Source: Streptomyces sp. Isolate_45 (GTDB taxonomy: Bacteria > Actinomycetota > Actinomycetes > Streptomycetales > Streptomycetaceae). Taken from it: a stretch of 64,000 bases of DNA. This document shows, piece after piece, positions 8,907-18,369 of the stretch. Location: NCBI RefSeq assembly GCF_024721315.2, contig NZ_JANFAK020000035.1, positions 1 to 64,000 on the forward strand, written 5' to 3'. Under the pieces are notes generated by a model, which worked only from the letters and a program-made list of their open reading frames with translations, had not been told where the DNA came from and did no database searches. The first letter of the stretch is position 1, and each line of letters starts with the position of its first letter. The position numbers and the translations under genes are program-made.

Positions 8907-10106
8907 GTGAGCGCTGAGCGCTGTCCAGAATGCGGCGCCGTGGGCGTCGAATGCCGGTGCACGCCGGGGGTGGGGTTCAACCCGTTGCGCATTCGCCCGT
9001 ACGTGGCGCTGCCGGACCAGGGTCGGGCAGGGCAGGATCCGTCGTCCCCGCAGCCCGTCCTGGGCGCGGTCGCCCAGCCCTCCGACGCCCCTGACCGGCC
9101 GCCGTTCCCCTCGGACCAGCCGTCGCCCGACGGCCCGGCAGGGCAGGTCGGGGTCGGGGTCGGGCCTGCCCCGGTACCGGGCGCGGCGCCGCCCGCGCGG
9201 CCCGGACCGCTTCCGACCCACCCGACCGAACGCCCCGGCCCGCCGCCGCCACCGTCCCCGCACCTGGACGCGCCGCCGAGCCCCGCCCCGGCGTCGCCCC
9301 CGATGTCGCCTCCGGCTCCGGCGGCCGAGGGCTCCGAGGGCGCCGCCACGACGCTGCTTCCGGCAGTGCCGCCGGCCGCTCCGGCGGAGCCCCACACCCC
9401 CGCGTATGGAATACCCGTACTGGCCTGGCCGGATCAGACGGTCCAGCTGCGGGCCGTTCCCGCACACGCCGGGCATGCCGCCCAGCACGCGCAGGTCGTG
9501 GGCGGCGCCGACCGGGAGACCGGCAGGCGGTCCCGGCGGCTGCTGCCCCTGCTGGCCGGCGCCGGCGCACTGGTCGTGGCCGGTGCGGTGGCCGTGGCCC
9601 TGGGGTTCACCGGCTCCGGGGCGGAGGACAGGGCACTGACGGACCAGAAGCCGTCGGCCCCCGCGGCCAGCGTGGTTCCGGTCGACCCGACCGGGCCTTC
9701 GCAGGAGGCGTCGAGCCCGACGCCGAGCCCGTCCGCGTCCGCTTCGCGGTCCGCGTCGCCCAGCGCGTCGCGCTCCGCGTCGCCGTCCGCCTCGCCCAGC
9801 ACGTCCCGTTCGTCGTCTCCGCCCAGCACGACCCCGTCGGCCTCCGCGAGCCGCTCCGCCGGCCCGTCGTCACCCGCTCCGTCGCCGCCGGCTCAGGCGC
9901 CGACGCTGAGGTACGGGGACTCCGGCGCCGAGGTGGAGAAGCTGCAGCGGCTCCTCGCGGAGCAGGGCCTGTACGGCGGCAGGCTCGACGGCAGGTTCGG
10001 CCGCTCCGTCCGTAACGCCGTGGAGGACCTCCAGATGGAGTTCGGCATCCAGGACGACCCCTGGGGCGTATACGGGCCGGCGACCCGGCGGGCTTTGGAG
10101 GGATAG
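8907..10106 (+). CDS. Membrane-anchored peptidoglycan-binding protein with N-terminal zinc ribbon
   Basis: A 399-residue protein starting at a GTG with GGAGGGG six bases upstream. Residues ~6-18 hold a four-cysteine cluster (CPECGAVGVECRC), a probable zinc ribbon. A Pro-rich cytoplasmic stretch follows to ~200, then a single membrane helix (LLPLLAGAGALVVAGAVAVALGF) at ~212-234. The outer part is a Ser/Ala/Pro-rich linker (repeats of SASRSASPS, residues ~270-325) ending in a PG_binding_1 domain, LRYGDSGAEVEKLQRLLAEQG to PATRRALEG. It therefore probably spans the membrane and touches the cell wall. No catalytic domain is present. Confidence 0.82.
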   Translation: MSAERCPECGAVGVECRCTPGVGFNPLRIRPYVALPDQGRAGQDPSSPQPVLGAVAQPSDAPDRPPFPSDQPSPDGPAGQVGVGVGPAPVPGAAPPARPGPLPTHPTERPGPPPPPSPHLDAPPSPAPASPPMSPPAPAAEGSEGAATTLLPAVPPAAPAEPHTPAYGIPVLAWPDQTVQLRAVPAHAGHAAQHAQVVGGADRETGRRSRRLLPLLAGAGALVVAGAVAVALGFTGSGAEDRALTDQKPSAPAASVVPVDPTGPSQEASSPTPSPSASASRSASPSASRSASPSASPSTSRSSSPPSTTPSASASRSAGPSSPAPSPPAQAPTLRYGDSGAEVEKLQRLLAEQGLYGGRLDGRFGRSVRNAVEDLQMEFGIQDDPWGVYGPATRRALEG

Positions 10107-10161
10107 GTCACGTCCCTCGTGGTGGCGCGGACCCTCCAGAGTTTTGTATCTTGTAGGAACA

Positions 10162-10205
10162 AAGTGGTTCCGTCCTCAATCCCTGACCGGTGGACGGAAC
10201 CACTT
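10162..10205 (+). terminator. Strong stem-loop between 10106 and the HAD gene
   Basis: AAGTGGTTCCGTCC (10162-10175) is perfectly complementary to GGACGGAACCACTT (10192-10205), with a 16-base loop. Beyond one bulged A the pairing extends further. The right arm is followed by a T-rich stretch (GTTCTCTTTTCC), so it reads as an intrinsic terminator for the upstream gene or an attenuator in the leader of the downstream HAD gene. Confidence 0.65.
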
Positions 10206-10239
10206 GTTCTCTTTTCCCGCCCCGTCTGGAGCCCCTCCC

Positions 10240-10926
10240 ATGCCGGCCAGCACCACCACCGCCCCCGTCGTCCTGACCGCCAAGGCCCTGCTGCTGGACA
10301 TGGACGGCACCATCGTCAACTCCGACGCCGTGGTCGAACGCTGCTGGCGCGAGTGGGCGGTGTCGCACGGGCTGGACCCGCACGAGGCGCTGAAGGTGGT
10401 CCACGGCCGCCAGGGCTACGCCACGATGGCCATCCTGCTTCCCGAGCGGCCGATGGAGCTCAACTACGCCGAGAACACGGTGATGCTCGCCCGCGAGACC
10501 GCCGACACCGACGGCGTGGTCCCCGTCGGCGGCGCCGCCGAGTTCATGGCGGCCATCGACTCCCTGCCGCACGCCCTGGTCACTTCCGCCGACGCCGCAC
10601 TGGCAGCGGCCCGGATGACGGCCGCCGCACTGCCGATGCCGCGGATACAGGTGACCGCCGAATCCGTCTCGGCCAGCAAGCCCGACCCCGAGGGCTTCCT
10701 CAAGGGCGCCGCCGAACTGGGGGTGGACCCGGCCGACTGCGTCGTCTTCGAGGACTCCGGCGCGGGAATCGCCGCGGGCCTCGCCGCCGGCATGCGCGTG
10801 ATCGGCATCGGCCCCCGCGCGGCCGCGCACGGCCCGACGGCCCACGTAGCCGACCTGACCTCGGTCCACGTCGACACCACCCCGGACGGCGCCATCCACC
10901 TCACCCTCACCCCGCCCACCGCCTGA
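10240..10926 (+). CDS. HAD-superfamily hydrolase (subfamily IA, sugar-phosphatase-like)
   Basis: A 228-residue HAD hydrolase. Motif I is LLLDMDGT with nucleophile Asp20 and acid/base Asp22; motif II is ALVTSAD; the motif III lysine is in SASKPDPEGF; and motif IV is VVFEDSGAGIAAG. The alpha-helical cap between motifs I and II makes it subfamily IA, near beta-phosphoglucomutase and sugar-phosphate phosphatases. The expected reaction is Mg-dependent dephosphorylation of a small phosphorylated metabolite. The ATG at 10240 was preferred to the longer frame from 10144, because that extension would be encoded by the hairpin at 10162-10205. The gene has no evident operon partner. Confidence 0.88.
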   Translation: MPASTTTAPVVLTAKALLLDMDGTIVNSDAVVERCWREWAVSHGLDPHEALKVVHGRQGYATMAILLPERPMELNYAENTVMLARETADTDGVVPVGGAAEFMAAIDSLPHALVTSADAALAAARMTAAALPMPRIQVTAESVSASKPDPEGFLKGAAELGVDPADCVVFEDSGAGIAAGLAAGMRVIGIGPRAAAHGPTAHVADLTSVHVDTTPDGAIHLTLTPPTA

Positions 10927-11128
10927 ACCCTCCACAAAACAGCCCGCCCGCCCCACCCGCCCCGACGGACCGCGGCACGGCCCGGCCCGACGCGGCGGGA
11001 CCAGTCGGCTCCGCGCACCGCGCGACCCACCACGGCACCGCCACACCCGCACCGCGCACACCCCCACGGCTCCGGAGTCACGCGCGGCAGCCCCTCCGCC
11101 ACGGCGCCCACCGCGGTTACCGCCACCG

Positions 11129-11650
11129 CTACTGCCCCACGCGCCCGTCGACGCACTCCCGCAGCAGATCCGCATGGCCGTTGTGGCGCGCGTACTCCTC
11201 GACCATGTGCACGAGGACCTCGCGCAGTTGCATCGGCTCCTCGCCACCGCCGCCGGTGACGTCGAGGTCAGGGGCCGCTGCCACCAGCCGCTCGGCGAAG
11301 GCGACCTCCTGCCGCCAGGTCGCCCACGCGTCCGCGACGACCTCCGGGTCGCCGAGCGCACCGGTGAACTCCCCGTCGCGGTCGTCCGCCGAGCGGTAGT
11401 GACGGCGTATCCGCTCCCCCGCCATGACCTGCCGGAACCAGTACTGTTCGACGCCCGCGAGGTGCCGCACCAGCCCCAGGAGCGACAGGTTCGACGGCGC
11501 CACCGACCGGCGGGCCATCCCCTCGGCGTCGAGGCCGGCGCACTTCATCTCCAAGGTGAGCCGCTGGTCGCGCAAATAGCCGACGAGGACGTCCCGTTCC
11601 CCCTGGAAGCCACCGTCCGAGCGGGCGTCGTCATCGGGGTGGACGAACAT
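11129..11650 (-). CDS. DinB-family protein (DUF664 type)
   Basis: A 173-residue four-helix-bundle protein of the DinB/YfiT superfamily. The recognisable pattern is ERDVLVGYLRDQRLTLEMKCAGLDAEGMARRSV, then SLLGLVRHLAGVEQYWFRQVMAGE, and near the C terminus VLVHMVEEYARHNGHADLLRECVDG. The three histidines (RHLAGVE, HMVEEYARHNGH) fit the metal-binding triad of the superfamily. Some members are thiol (mycothiol, bacillithiol) transferases; no substrate can be assigned here. The ATG at 11650 (MFVHPDD) was preferred to the start at 11764, because the extra 38 residues are unlike the family. Confidence 0.85.
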   Translation of the reverse strand: MFVHPDDDARSDGGFQGERDVLVGYLRDQRLTLEMKCAGLDAEGMARRSVAPSNLSLLGLVRHLAGVEQYWFRQVMAGERIRRHYRSADDRDGEFTGALGDPEVVADAWATWRQEVAFAERLVAAAPDLDVTGGGGEEPMQLREVLVHMVEEYARHNGHADLLRECVDGRVGQ

Positions 11651-12190
11651 GTTGGACCAGCCGAAACGGCTGTCGGGCACAGGTGTGATCACGCCGCCGA
11701 GCGTGACCTCGACGCCCCGTCGACCACAAGGGATTTTCCCGGCGGGCCGCCGCCATGTCCCCATCCGCCCGGACCCGGTTGCCCGTAGTCACCCGGCACG
11801 GGGAGAACGGACAACACCCCGGAACCGCGCCCTCTCGCCCGCCCCACCGCGATTCCGCCCATCGCTCGCGAGGCCGGCCCGGCCCAGGAAGACGACGGCC
11901 GAAAATCCCACCGCCGACCACTCACGCGGCCACCCCGGGGCGCCCCGGGCACCCCGGGCACCCCGGGCACCCCGGGCACCCCGAATGCGAGTTTGGCCCC
12001 GCCTTGCCCCCACCACTGTGCGCGGAATCGCAACTTCCCCTTGAGTGAAGGGGCTTGAACGGCTTGATGTGACGTGCGCATGTCGGCACCCTGTCACCTG
12101 GCGCCCACCCTGACGACACCTCACGGCGCCAACATGGCCGCGTCCCGCCGGGGCAGCACGGCCACCACCCCCCGCACCCACGGAGCCCTC
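11651..12190. other. Intergenic region without a recognisable gene
   Basis: About 540 bases separate the DinB gene from the secreted nuclease. A tandem 9-base repeat lies at 11931-11983. The stretch 12000-12070 is less GC-rich and is the likely promoter zone for the nuclease. Frames crossing the repeat encode Gly-Cys-Pro or Ala-Pro-Arg runs and are not credible proteins. Confidence 0.6.
11931..11983. repeat. 9-base tandem repeat (CACCCCGGG)
   Basis: Three perfect units of CACCCCGGG (11950-11958, 11959-11967, 11968-11976) are flanked by degenerate copies, giving about six units in 53 bases. Each unit is itself partly palindromic (CCCCGGG). It is intergenic and probably unstable in copy number. 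Function unknown. Confidence 0.8.
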
Positions 12191-12865
12191 ATGGCCCTCG
12201 CTTCCTTCCGCATGCCCTCCCTCTACGCGCGTCGCATCGGCCGCGCGGGAGTCCTCGCGTCGGCGGTCGCCCTCGCCTCGCTCACCTCGCTCGTCAACGC
12301 CCCCGGAGCCCTGGCGGCTCCCCCCGCCCCCATCAGCGCCTCGGCCGCCCGCGCCTACCTGGCCACGGTCACGCCCGCGGCCGAAGGCTCCACCAGCGGT
12401 TACAGCCGCGACCTGTTCCCCCACTGGAGCACGGTCTCCGGCGCCTGCAACACCCGCGAGACCGTCCTCAAGCGGGACGGCGTGAACGTCGTCCAGGATT
12501 CGTCCTGCGCCGCCGTCAGCGGAAGTTGGTACTCCGAGTACGACGGCGCCACCTGGACGGCCGCGTCCGACATCGACATCGACCACATGGTCCCGCTCGC
12601 CGAGGCCTGGCGATCGGGCGCCAACTCCTGGACCACCACCAAGCGCCAGCAATTCGCCAACGACCTCACCCGCCCGCAACTCATAGCGGTCACGGACAAC
12701 GTCAACCAGGCCAAGGGCGACCTCGACCCCGGCAAGTGGCTGCCCTCGCGAACCGCCTACCGCTGTACCTACGCCCGCATGTGGGTCCAGGTGAAGCAGT
12801 ACTGGGGCCTGCGCATGGACGCCACCGAGAAGACCGCCCTGACGAACGTCCTGAACGGCTGCTGA
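12191..12865 (+). CDS. Secreted HNH-type nuclease (DUF1524 / GmrSD C-terminal-like)
   Basis: A 224-residue secreted protein. GGAG precedes the ATG at 12191 at good spacing. A signal peptide (basic start ...YARRIGRAG, hydrophobic core, then GALA|A) covers residues ~1-42. The mature part carries an HNH/His-Me-finger-like signature: DIDIDHMVPLAEAWRSGANSW, then RPQLIAVTDNVNQAKGDLDPGKWLP, with the catalytic histidine in DHMVPL and the structural asparagine in VNQAKGD. Paired cysteines (AC...SSC, YRCTYA, NGC) fit an extracellular protein. The likely role is an extracellular nuclease for DNA scavenging. In-frame ATGs at 12074 and 12134 exist but would bury the signal peptide. Confidence 0.87.
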   Translation: MALASFRMPSLYARRIGRAGVLASAVALASLTSLVNAPGALAAPPAPISASAARAYLATVTPAAEGSTSGYSRDLFPHWSTVSGACNTRETVLKRDGVNVVQDSSCAAVSGSWYSEYDGATWTAASDIDIDHMVPLAEAWRSGANSWTTTKRQQFANDLTRPQLIAVTDNVNQAKGDLDPGKWLPSRTAYRCTYARMWVQVKQYWGLRMDATEKTALTNVLNGC

Positions 12866-12888
12866 CCCCTCACCCGAACCGGCCGTTT

Positions 12889-12906
12889 CTCCCCCGCCAG
12901 GGGGAG
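12889..12906 (+). terminator. Short hairpin after the nuclease gene
   Basis: CTCCCCC (12889-12895) pairs with GGGGGAG (12900-12906) around GCCA, 24 bases after the nuclease stop codon. There is no U tract, so termination is only tentative. Confidence 0.35.
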
Positions 12907-12966
12907 GCCACGCCCGCCCTCCACCCCGTACCGTGATCACAGGGGATGCCGACAAGGGGGATGGGG

Positions 12967-14628
<1,662 letters not shown>

Positions 14629-14822
14629 CACCGGCCACCTCCCGTACGACGGGCACGGACTGCGGCGCCCCGGCCCAGCCCGGGTCGGGGCGGCCCTGAG
14701 CCCCGGTATCGCGGCGGCCCCGCGGCTCCGCGAATCGGGCTCCGGGCGTACGCTGTATGGCTGTCAAGCCGCCCCTGCCGCTCCCCGCGACGACGCGGCG
14801 CTTCGGACTGGGGAGTTCCGCT

Positions 14823-15434
14823 TTGCTTGAGACGCTGGGGTCGCTGACCGCGAGCCCATGGATCTACGTCGTGGTGGCGGTGTCGGTCGTGCTCGACGTG
14901 TTCCTCCCGGTGCTGCCGAGCGGCATGCTGGTGATCATGGCCGCGGCGGCCGCGGCGGCCGCGGGCGCTCCCGCCGAGGTACCGGACATCCTGGCGCTGC
15001 TGGTGATCGCCACGACCGCCTCCGTACTGGGCGACATGGCCGCGTACCGGCTGGCGAGGCGCGGCGGGGCCCGACTGGACCGGGCCATCGCCCGCTCGCG
15101 CCGCCTGACCCGGGCCCACGAACGCCTCGGCTCGGCGCTGGCCAGGGGCGGCGGCGCCCTGGTGGTGATCGCCCGATTCGCTCCGGCGGGCCGCTCGGTG
15201 GTGTCCCTGGGCGCCGGCAAGACCCAGCGCAAGGTGATGGAATTCCTGCCCTGGTCGGTACTGGCGGGCATGAGCTGGGCCGGCTACAGCGTGGCTCTGG
15301 GCTACTACGGCACACAGTGGCTGGGCACCACCTGGCTCGGCGGCGCGGTTTCCCTGATCGCCCTGTTCGCAGCGGGCTCCCTCGCGGCCTACCTCATCCG
15401 CCGCCCCCCGGAGTCCCCCGCCCCGGCAACGTAG
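14823..15434 (+). CDS. DedA / VTT-domain membrane protein
   Basis: A ~203-residue membrane protein of the DedA (SNARE-associated, VTT) family, proposed lipid flippases or proton-dependent transporters in the cytoplasmic membrane. The pattern is an N-terminal helix (SPWIYVVVAVSVVLDVFLPVLPSGMLVIMAA), the conserved ...GDMAAYRLARRGG turn, a basic helix, then RFAPAGRSVVSLGAGKTQRKVMEFLPWSVLAGMSWAGY, which matches the signature RFxPxxR/G loop. A TTG at 14823 with GGGGAG seven bases upstream is the best-supported start; an ATG at 14757 gives 22 more residues without a ribosome binding site. It follows the PhoD-like gene by ~190 bases. Confidence 0.85.
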   Translation: MLETLGSLTASPWIYVVVAVSVVLDVFLPVLPSGMLVIMAAAAAAAAGAPAEVPDILALLVIATTASVLGDMAAYRLARRGGARLDRAIARSRRLTRAHERLGSALARGGGALVVIARFAPAGRSVVSLGAGKTQRKVMEFLPWSVLAGMSWAGYSVALGYYGTQWLGTTWLGGAVSLIALFAAGSLAAYLIRRPPESPAPAT

Positions 15435-15833
15435 AGCGCCCCCACTCCACCCGAACCACGGGCCGGCCACCTCCCCCGCGCCGACCCGAACGCGGCACCG
15501 GCGTGAGCGCCCCGCCATCCTCCGGACAACCGCCACCCGGACACGGACACACCCACCGACCGGTCCGCCCACCCCCCGACGCCCAAAGCCCGCACCCCAT
15601 CGAGCGGCGCGGCCGGGCAGCGCGGGCAGCGCGGCCAGGCAGCCGGGGGCCGGGCCGGCACGACCAGGCCGGCACCGGAGTAGCCCGAGTGGGGCACTCG
15701 GTCACCCGTTCACCCGGCAGGGATCGCCGCGTCCCGGCAGGGCTTCTAGCGTCCAGAGCACGGCGCGCAACCGAATCCGCGTCACATCCGTGCCCTGGCC
15801 GCGCCGTTTCGAGGAGCCCGAGGAGTTCTCTCC
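15435..15833. other. Intergenic region without a recognisable gene
   Basis: Roughly 400 bases between the DedA and cell-surface protein genes. It is GC-rich with short irregular GCGCGGCCGGGCAGCG repeats near 15606-15645. I see no convincing ORF, RNA gene or terminator. The promoter of the 15834 gene should lie at the right-hand end. Confidence 0.55.
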
Positions 15834-16328
15834 ATGACCCGCACCCGCAACCGGCACCGCCTGGCAGGGGTCGCCGCCGCGGCACTCGCCGTCGCGGCCG
15901 TCGCCCCGGCCACACTCGCCTCCGCCGCCCCCTTCGCCACCGTCTCCCCCGGGACCGTCGCCCCCGGCGCCCGCGTCAGCCTCAACATCGAGGGCTGCGG
16001 CACCAAGACCGGCCGGGCGACCTCCCGGGCCTTCGGCGACGTGTCACTGACCCCGGGCAACCTGGAGGCGACCAACCTCTTCGGCGCTGCCACCGTCTAC
16101 CGCGACGCGGTCGCCGGCTCGCACCCCGTCACCTTCGAATGCGGCGGCGCGGGCGGCCAGCGCGTCACCGTCGCCCTCCAGGTCGCCTCCGGCGCCGCCC
16201 GCGGCGGCCTGGGCGGCAGCGTCGGATCGATCAGCAGCGCGCAGATCGCCATCGGCGGGGCGCTCGCCGCGGGCGCCCTCGGCGCCGGCGTCTGGGTCCT
16301 GCGCCGCCGCTCGGCGTCCATCGGCTGA
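15834..16328 (+). CDS. Secreted, C-terminally membrane-anchored surface protein
   Basis: A 164-residue protein with GAGGAG upstream of the ATG at 15834. The signal peptide (RTRNRHRLAGVAAAALAVAAVAPATLASAA) covers residues ~1-32. A beta-rich region (FATVSPGTVAPGARVSLNIEGCGTKTG ... HPVTFECGGAGGQRVTVALQV) holds two cysteines that could form a disulfide. A Gly-rich stretch leads to a C-terminal membrane helix (SAQIAIGGALAAGALGAGVWVL) and an Arg-rich cytoplasmic tail. No LPXTG-type sortase motif is present, so it is a membrane-anchored surface protein. Its function is unknown, and similar small surface proteins are common in Streptomyces. Confidence 0.75.
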   Translation: MTRTRNRHRLAGVAAAALAVAAVAPATLASAAPFATVSPGTVAPGARVSLNIEGCGTKTGRATSRAFGDVSLTPGNLEATNLFGAATVYRDAVAGSHPVTFECGGAGGQRVTVALQVASGAARGGLGGSVGSISSAQIAIGGALAAGALGAGVWVLRRRSASIG

Positions 16329-16513
16329 CCCGGCGGGGAACGGCCCGGCGACCCCGAGCCACCCCACCGGGCCACCATCCATCCGCAGGACCGACACCGG
16401 CCCCGCCCCGCCCATCGTCACCCGACGCGGCCCGCCCCGGCCGGAACGTCCCGGCCGGAGGCACCCCGCCCGGGGCTACGACGGGCCGCCCGGCGAGGGC
16501 CGGGCGGTGGCGG

Positions 16514-16753
16514 TCAGGCGTCGGCCGTGGCCTCGGCGGTGGCCCGGCCCCGTACGTGCACCCCGTCGAGCAGCAGTCTCGTCGCCTCCGCCACGGCGTC
16601 CACGGCGTCGTCGAAAACCTCCCGGTTGTGCGCGGCGGGCGCACGGAACCCGGACACCTTCCGTACGTACTGGAGCGCGGCCGCGCGGATCTCCTCCTCG
16701 GTGGCCTTCTCGGGGATGGCGGGCGGGCGCAAGGTCTTAATGGAACGGCACAT
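16514..16753 (-). CDS. DUF2277 domain protein
   Basis: A 79-residue protein matching the DUF2277 family along its whole length. It begins MCRSIKTLRPPA and continues with ATEEEIRAAALQYVRKVSGFRAPAAHN, the characteristic family motif, followed by a helix (FDDAVDAVAEATRLLLDGV). The family is small, cytoplasmic and of unknown function. The ATG at 16753 begins the conserved MCRSI, so the start is secure. It lies 15 bases from the end of the next minus-strand gene, so the two probably share a transcript. Confidence 0.9.
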   Translation of the reverse strand: MCRSIKTLRPPAIPEKATEEEIRAAALQYVRKVSGFRAPAAHNREVFDDAVDAVAEATRLLLDGVHVRGRATAEATADA

Positions 16754-16768
16754 ACCTCCACTATGGCG

Positions 16769-17434
16769 CTACCGCGGCAGCTCGGCCCCGGACAATTTCA
16801 TGATCAACCCAGCCTGGAGCCGGGCCCTCAGCTCCGGATCGGCGACCTCCTCCAGCAATCCGATGGCCTGCTGCGTGCTCTCGGCGGCCCGCCGGTCCTC
16901 CCGGAGGGAGGCGGTCTGCGCGGCCATGTGCCGCAGGGCGATGTCCGCCCGCCGGTGGAACAGCTGCCCGACCAGGGTGACGACCAGCCCGACCGAGCTC
17001 GTCACCACCCCGATGTACGCGTCCCCCGTGCCCTCCGCCTTCCAGACCGCCAGCCCGACCCCGAAGAGCAGGACGGCCGCACCGACCGCGGCGAACAATT
17101 GACTGGTCGCGAAGCTGCTGCGGGCCTGGGTCAGCCCGTAGGCGTAGTACTCGACGAGGATCGGCGTGAAGTCGTCCCGCCGGTCGCCCAGTTCGGCAGG
17201 CCCCGACCGGTTCGCACCGGCGTCCACGAAGCGCGGGTCCCGCGCGCTCGGCCGCTCCCCACTCTCGGGCTCCGCGGCCAGCGAGGCCAGCAGCCGCGCC
17301 CGCTCCCTGTCCCGTCTCCTCTCGAACCGGTCGGCGTCCAGTCGCCCGAACACCACCAGCGCGACGGCCGACAGCACCCCCGCCCCGATCACCCAGAGCC
17401 ACTCCCCCACCCCGGTCACGTCCACCACCCCCAC
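16769..17434 (-). CDS. Membrane protein resembling the TRADD-N-associated membrane domain family
   Basis: A ~221-residue membrane protein. An N-terminal helix (WLWVIGAGVLSAVALVVFG) and an Arg-rich cytoplasmic stretch lead into a conserved module: YYAYGLTQARSSFATSQLFAAVGAAVLLFGVGLAVW, a second hydrophobic helix (YIGVVTSSVGLVVTLVGQLF), then HRRADIALRHMAAQTASLREDRRAAESTQQAIGLLEEV. This helix-helix-His/Arg pattern resembles the TRADD-N-associated membrane domain, which comparative genomics has connected to signalling and conflict systems. No effector domain is attached here. The start is uncertain: several in-frame GTGs occur, and 17434 follows GAGGGG. It is divergent from the ribosomal protein gene and close behind it runs DUF2277. 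Confidence 0.7.
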   Translation of the reverse strand: MGVVDVTGVGEWLWVIGAGVLSAVALVVFGRLDADRFERRRDRERARLLASLAAEPESGERPSARDPRFVDAGANRSGPAELGDRRDDFTPILVEYYAYGLTQARSSFATSQLFAAVGAAVLLFGVGLAVWKAEGTGDAYIGVVTSSVGLVVTLVGQLFHRRADIALRHMAAQTASLREDRRAAESTQQAIGLLEEVADPELRARLQAGLIMKLSGAELPR

Positions 17435-17547
17435 CCCGGGGATCCCCTCGCTCCGACGCGGGAAACCCACACGCCCCTGATGCGGGCCGTCGCACCCCGA
17501 CCTAGACTGACGAACGCCCGAATTGTCCGTGATGAGGGAGACGCTCC

Positions 17548-17622
17548 ATGGCCAAGCGAGGAAACAAGCGCCGCGCCCGCAAGAAGAAGAAGGCCAACCA
17601 CGGCAAGCGCCCCAACGCCTGA
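17548..17622 (+). CDS. Ribosomal protein bL37-type, 24 residues
   Basis: A 24-residue, extremely basic protein, starting MAKRGNKRRARKKKK and ending ANHGKRPNA. It closely matches the actinobacterial large-subunit protein bL37 found in mycobacterial ribosome structures, including the shared MAKRG start and NHGKRPNA tail. It should bind 23S rRNA in the 50S subunit. The purine-rich GATGAGGGAG (17531-17540) precedes the ATG at 17548 at usable distance. A strong terminator follows seven bases after the stop codon, so it forms a single-gene transcript. It is too short for most gene finders, so it is easily missed. Confidence 0.88.
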   Translation: MAKRGNKRRARKKKKANHGKRPNA

Positions 17623-17628
17623 CCCCAA

Positions 17629-17654
17629 GCCCCCCGCCGTAACCGACGGGGGGC
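17629..17654 (+). terminator. Intrinsic terminator after the bL37-type gene
   Basis: GCCCCCCG (17629-17636) pairs with CGGGGGGC (17647-17654) around a ten-base loop, followed by CTTCTCGT. It begins seven bases after the stop codon of the 24-residue gene. Confidence 0.8.
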
Positions 17655-17820
17655 CTTCTCGTCCCCCTCCGCGTCATCCACACACCCCCGCACCGTGGGG
17701 AGGAGGCGGCTCGGCGTTCTGAACAACGCGGGGGAAGGCGCCGCACGCCGGCTTCGATGTCACTCCGGGCCGGCCGACCGAGACGGTCCCGGCCGGCCCA
17801 CGAACCAGGTCGGCACGCCC

Positions 17821-18159
17821 ATGCGGGAGACGTACGGTCACGGACTCCACGCGGCGCGGTACGAGACCCCCGCCGCCGGCCCGGCACCCATCGACGGGGC
17901 GGTTCCCCTACGCCCGCAAGGCCGCACCCTGATCGCCGCCGACGGCAACGCCGTCCTGCCCATCCGCCGCGCCAAGAGGGACCTCCCGGCCACCGCAGGC
18001 CGACTCCCCAAGGCATACGACCTCCGGACCGACCTGATCCGCCGCCACGGCCCGAAGCCGACCCGGCCGCCGCTCGACCTCGGCACCGAAGGGCCCGACG
18101 AGGAGCACGTGCACCCGGACGCGGCCTCCTCCCACCAAGACCGCTCCTCACCGCGATGA
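17821..18159 (+). CDS. Hypothetical protein
   Basis: A possible 112-residue protein starting MRETYGHGLHAARYETP and containing LRPQGRTLIAADGNAVLPIRRAKRDLPATAG and a polar Asp/Glu/His-rich tail. I do not recognise a family. In its favour, almost nine in ten codons end in G or C and the frame is uninterrupted. Against it, there is no obvious ribosome binding site ahead of the ATG at 17821, and the frame stays open upstream to 17695. It has no signal peptide or membrane segment. A strong hairpin lies 158 bases after its stop codon. Confidence 0.45.
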   Translation: MRETYGHGLHAARYETPAAGPAPIDGAVPLRPQGRTLIAADGNAVLPIRRAKRDLPATAGRLPKAYDLRTDLIRRHGPKPTRPPLDLGTEGPDEEHVHPDAASSHQDRSSPR

Positions 18160-18315
18160 GGGTCGGCTGGGGCTCCGCCGACCCGCTCCACGGGAACCGA
18201 CCGCCACCTCGTCCGACACCCGCGCGCTTGCCCGGCAACCCGAGGCCACCCAACGGCGCCCGCCCATCACCGACCCGAACGAGCCCGGAACCAAGACCCC
18301 GGCCCGCCAGGGCCC

Positions 18316-18364
18316 GTCGTCGAACTCCCGTCTGCCTCACGGGCGACGACGGGAGTTCGACGGC
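18316..18364. terminator. Bidirectional terminator hairpin
   Basis: CGTCGAACTCCCGTC (18318-18332) is perfectly complementary to GACGGGAGTTCGACG (18348-18362), with a 15-base loop. It lies between the hypothetical plus-strand gene and the end of the minus-strand GYD gene at 18370. It could end transcription from either side. Confidence 0.65.
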
Positions 18365-18369
18365 AGCCC

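Noticed and set aside
10144..10239. N-terminal extension of the HAD protein
   Set aside because: It would be encoded by the perfect hairpin and is absent from the HAD fold, which begins after residue 12 of the shorter form.
14858..17722. 954-codon plus-strand ORF
   Set aside because: It crosses DedA, DUF2277 and TRADD-N-type genes and several intergenic gaps, with no domain and a composition of Pro/Arg/Gly.
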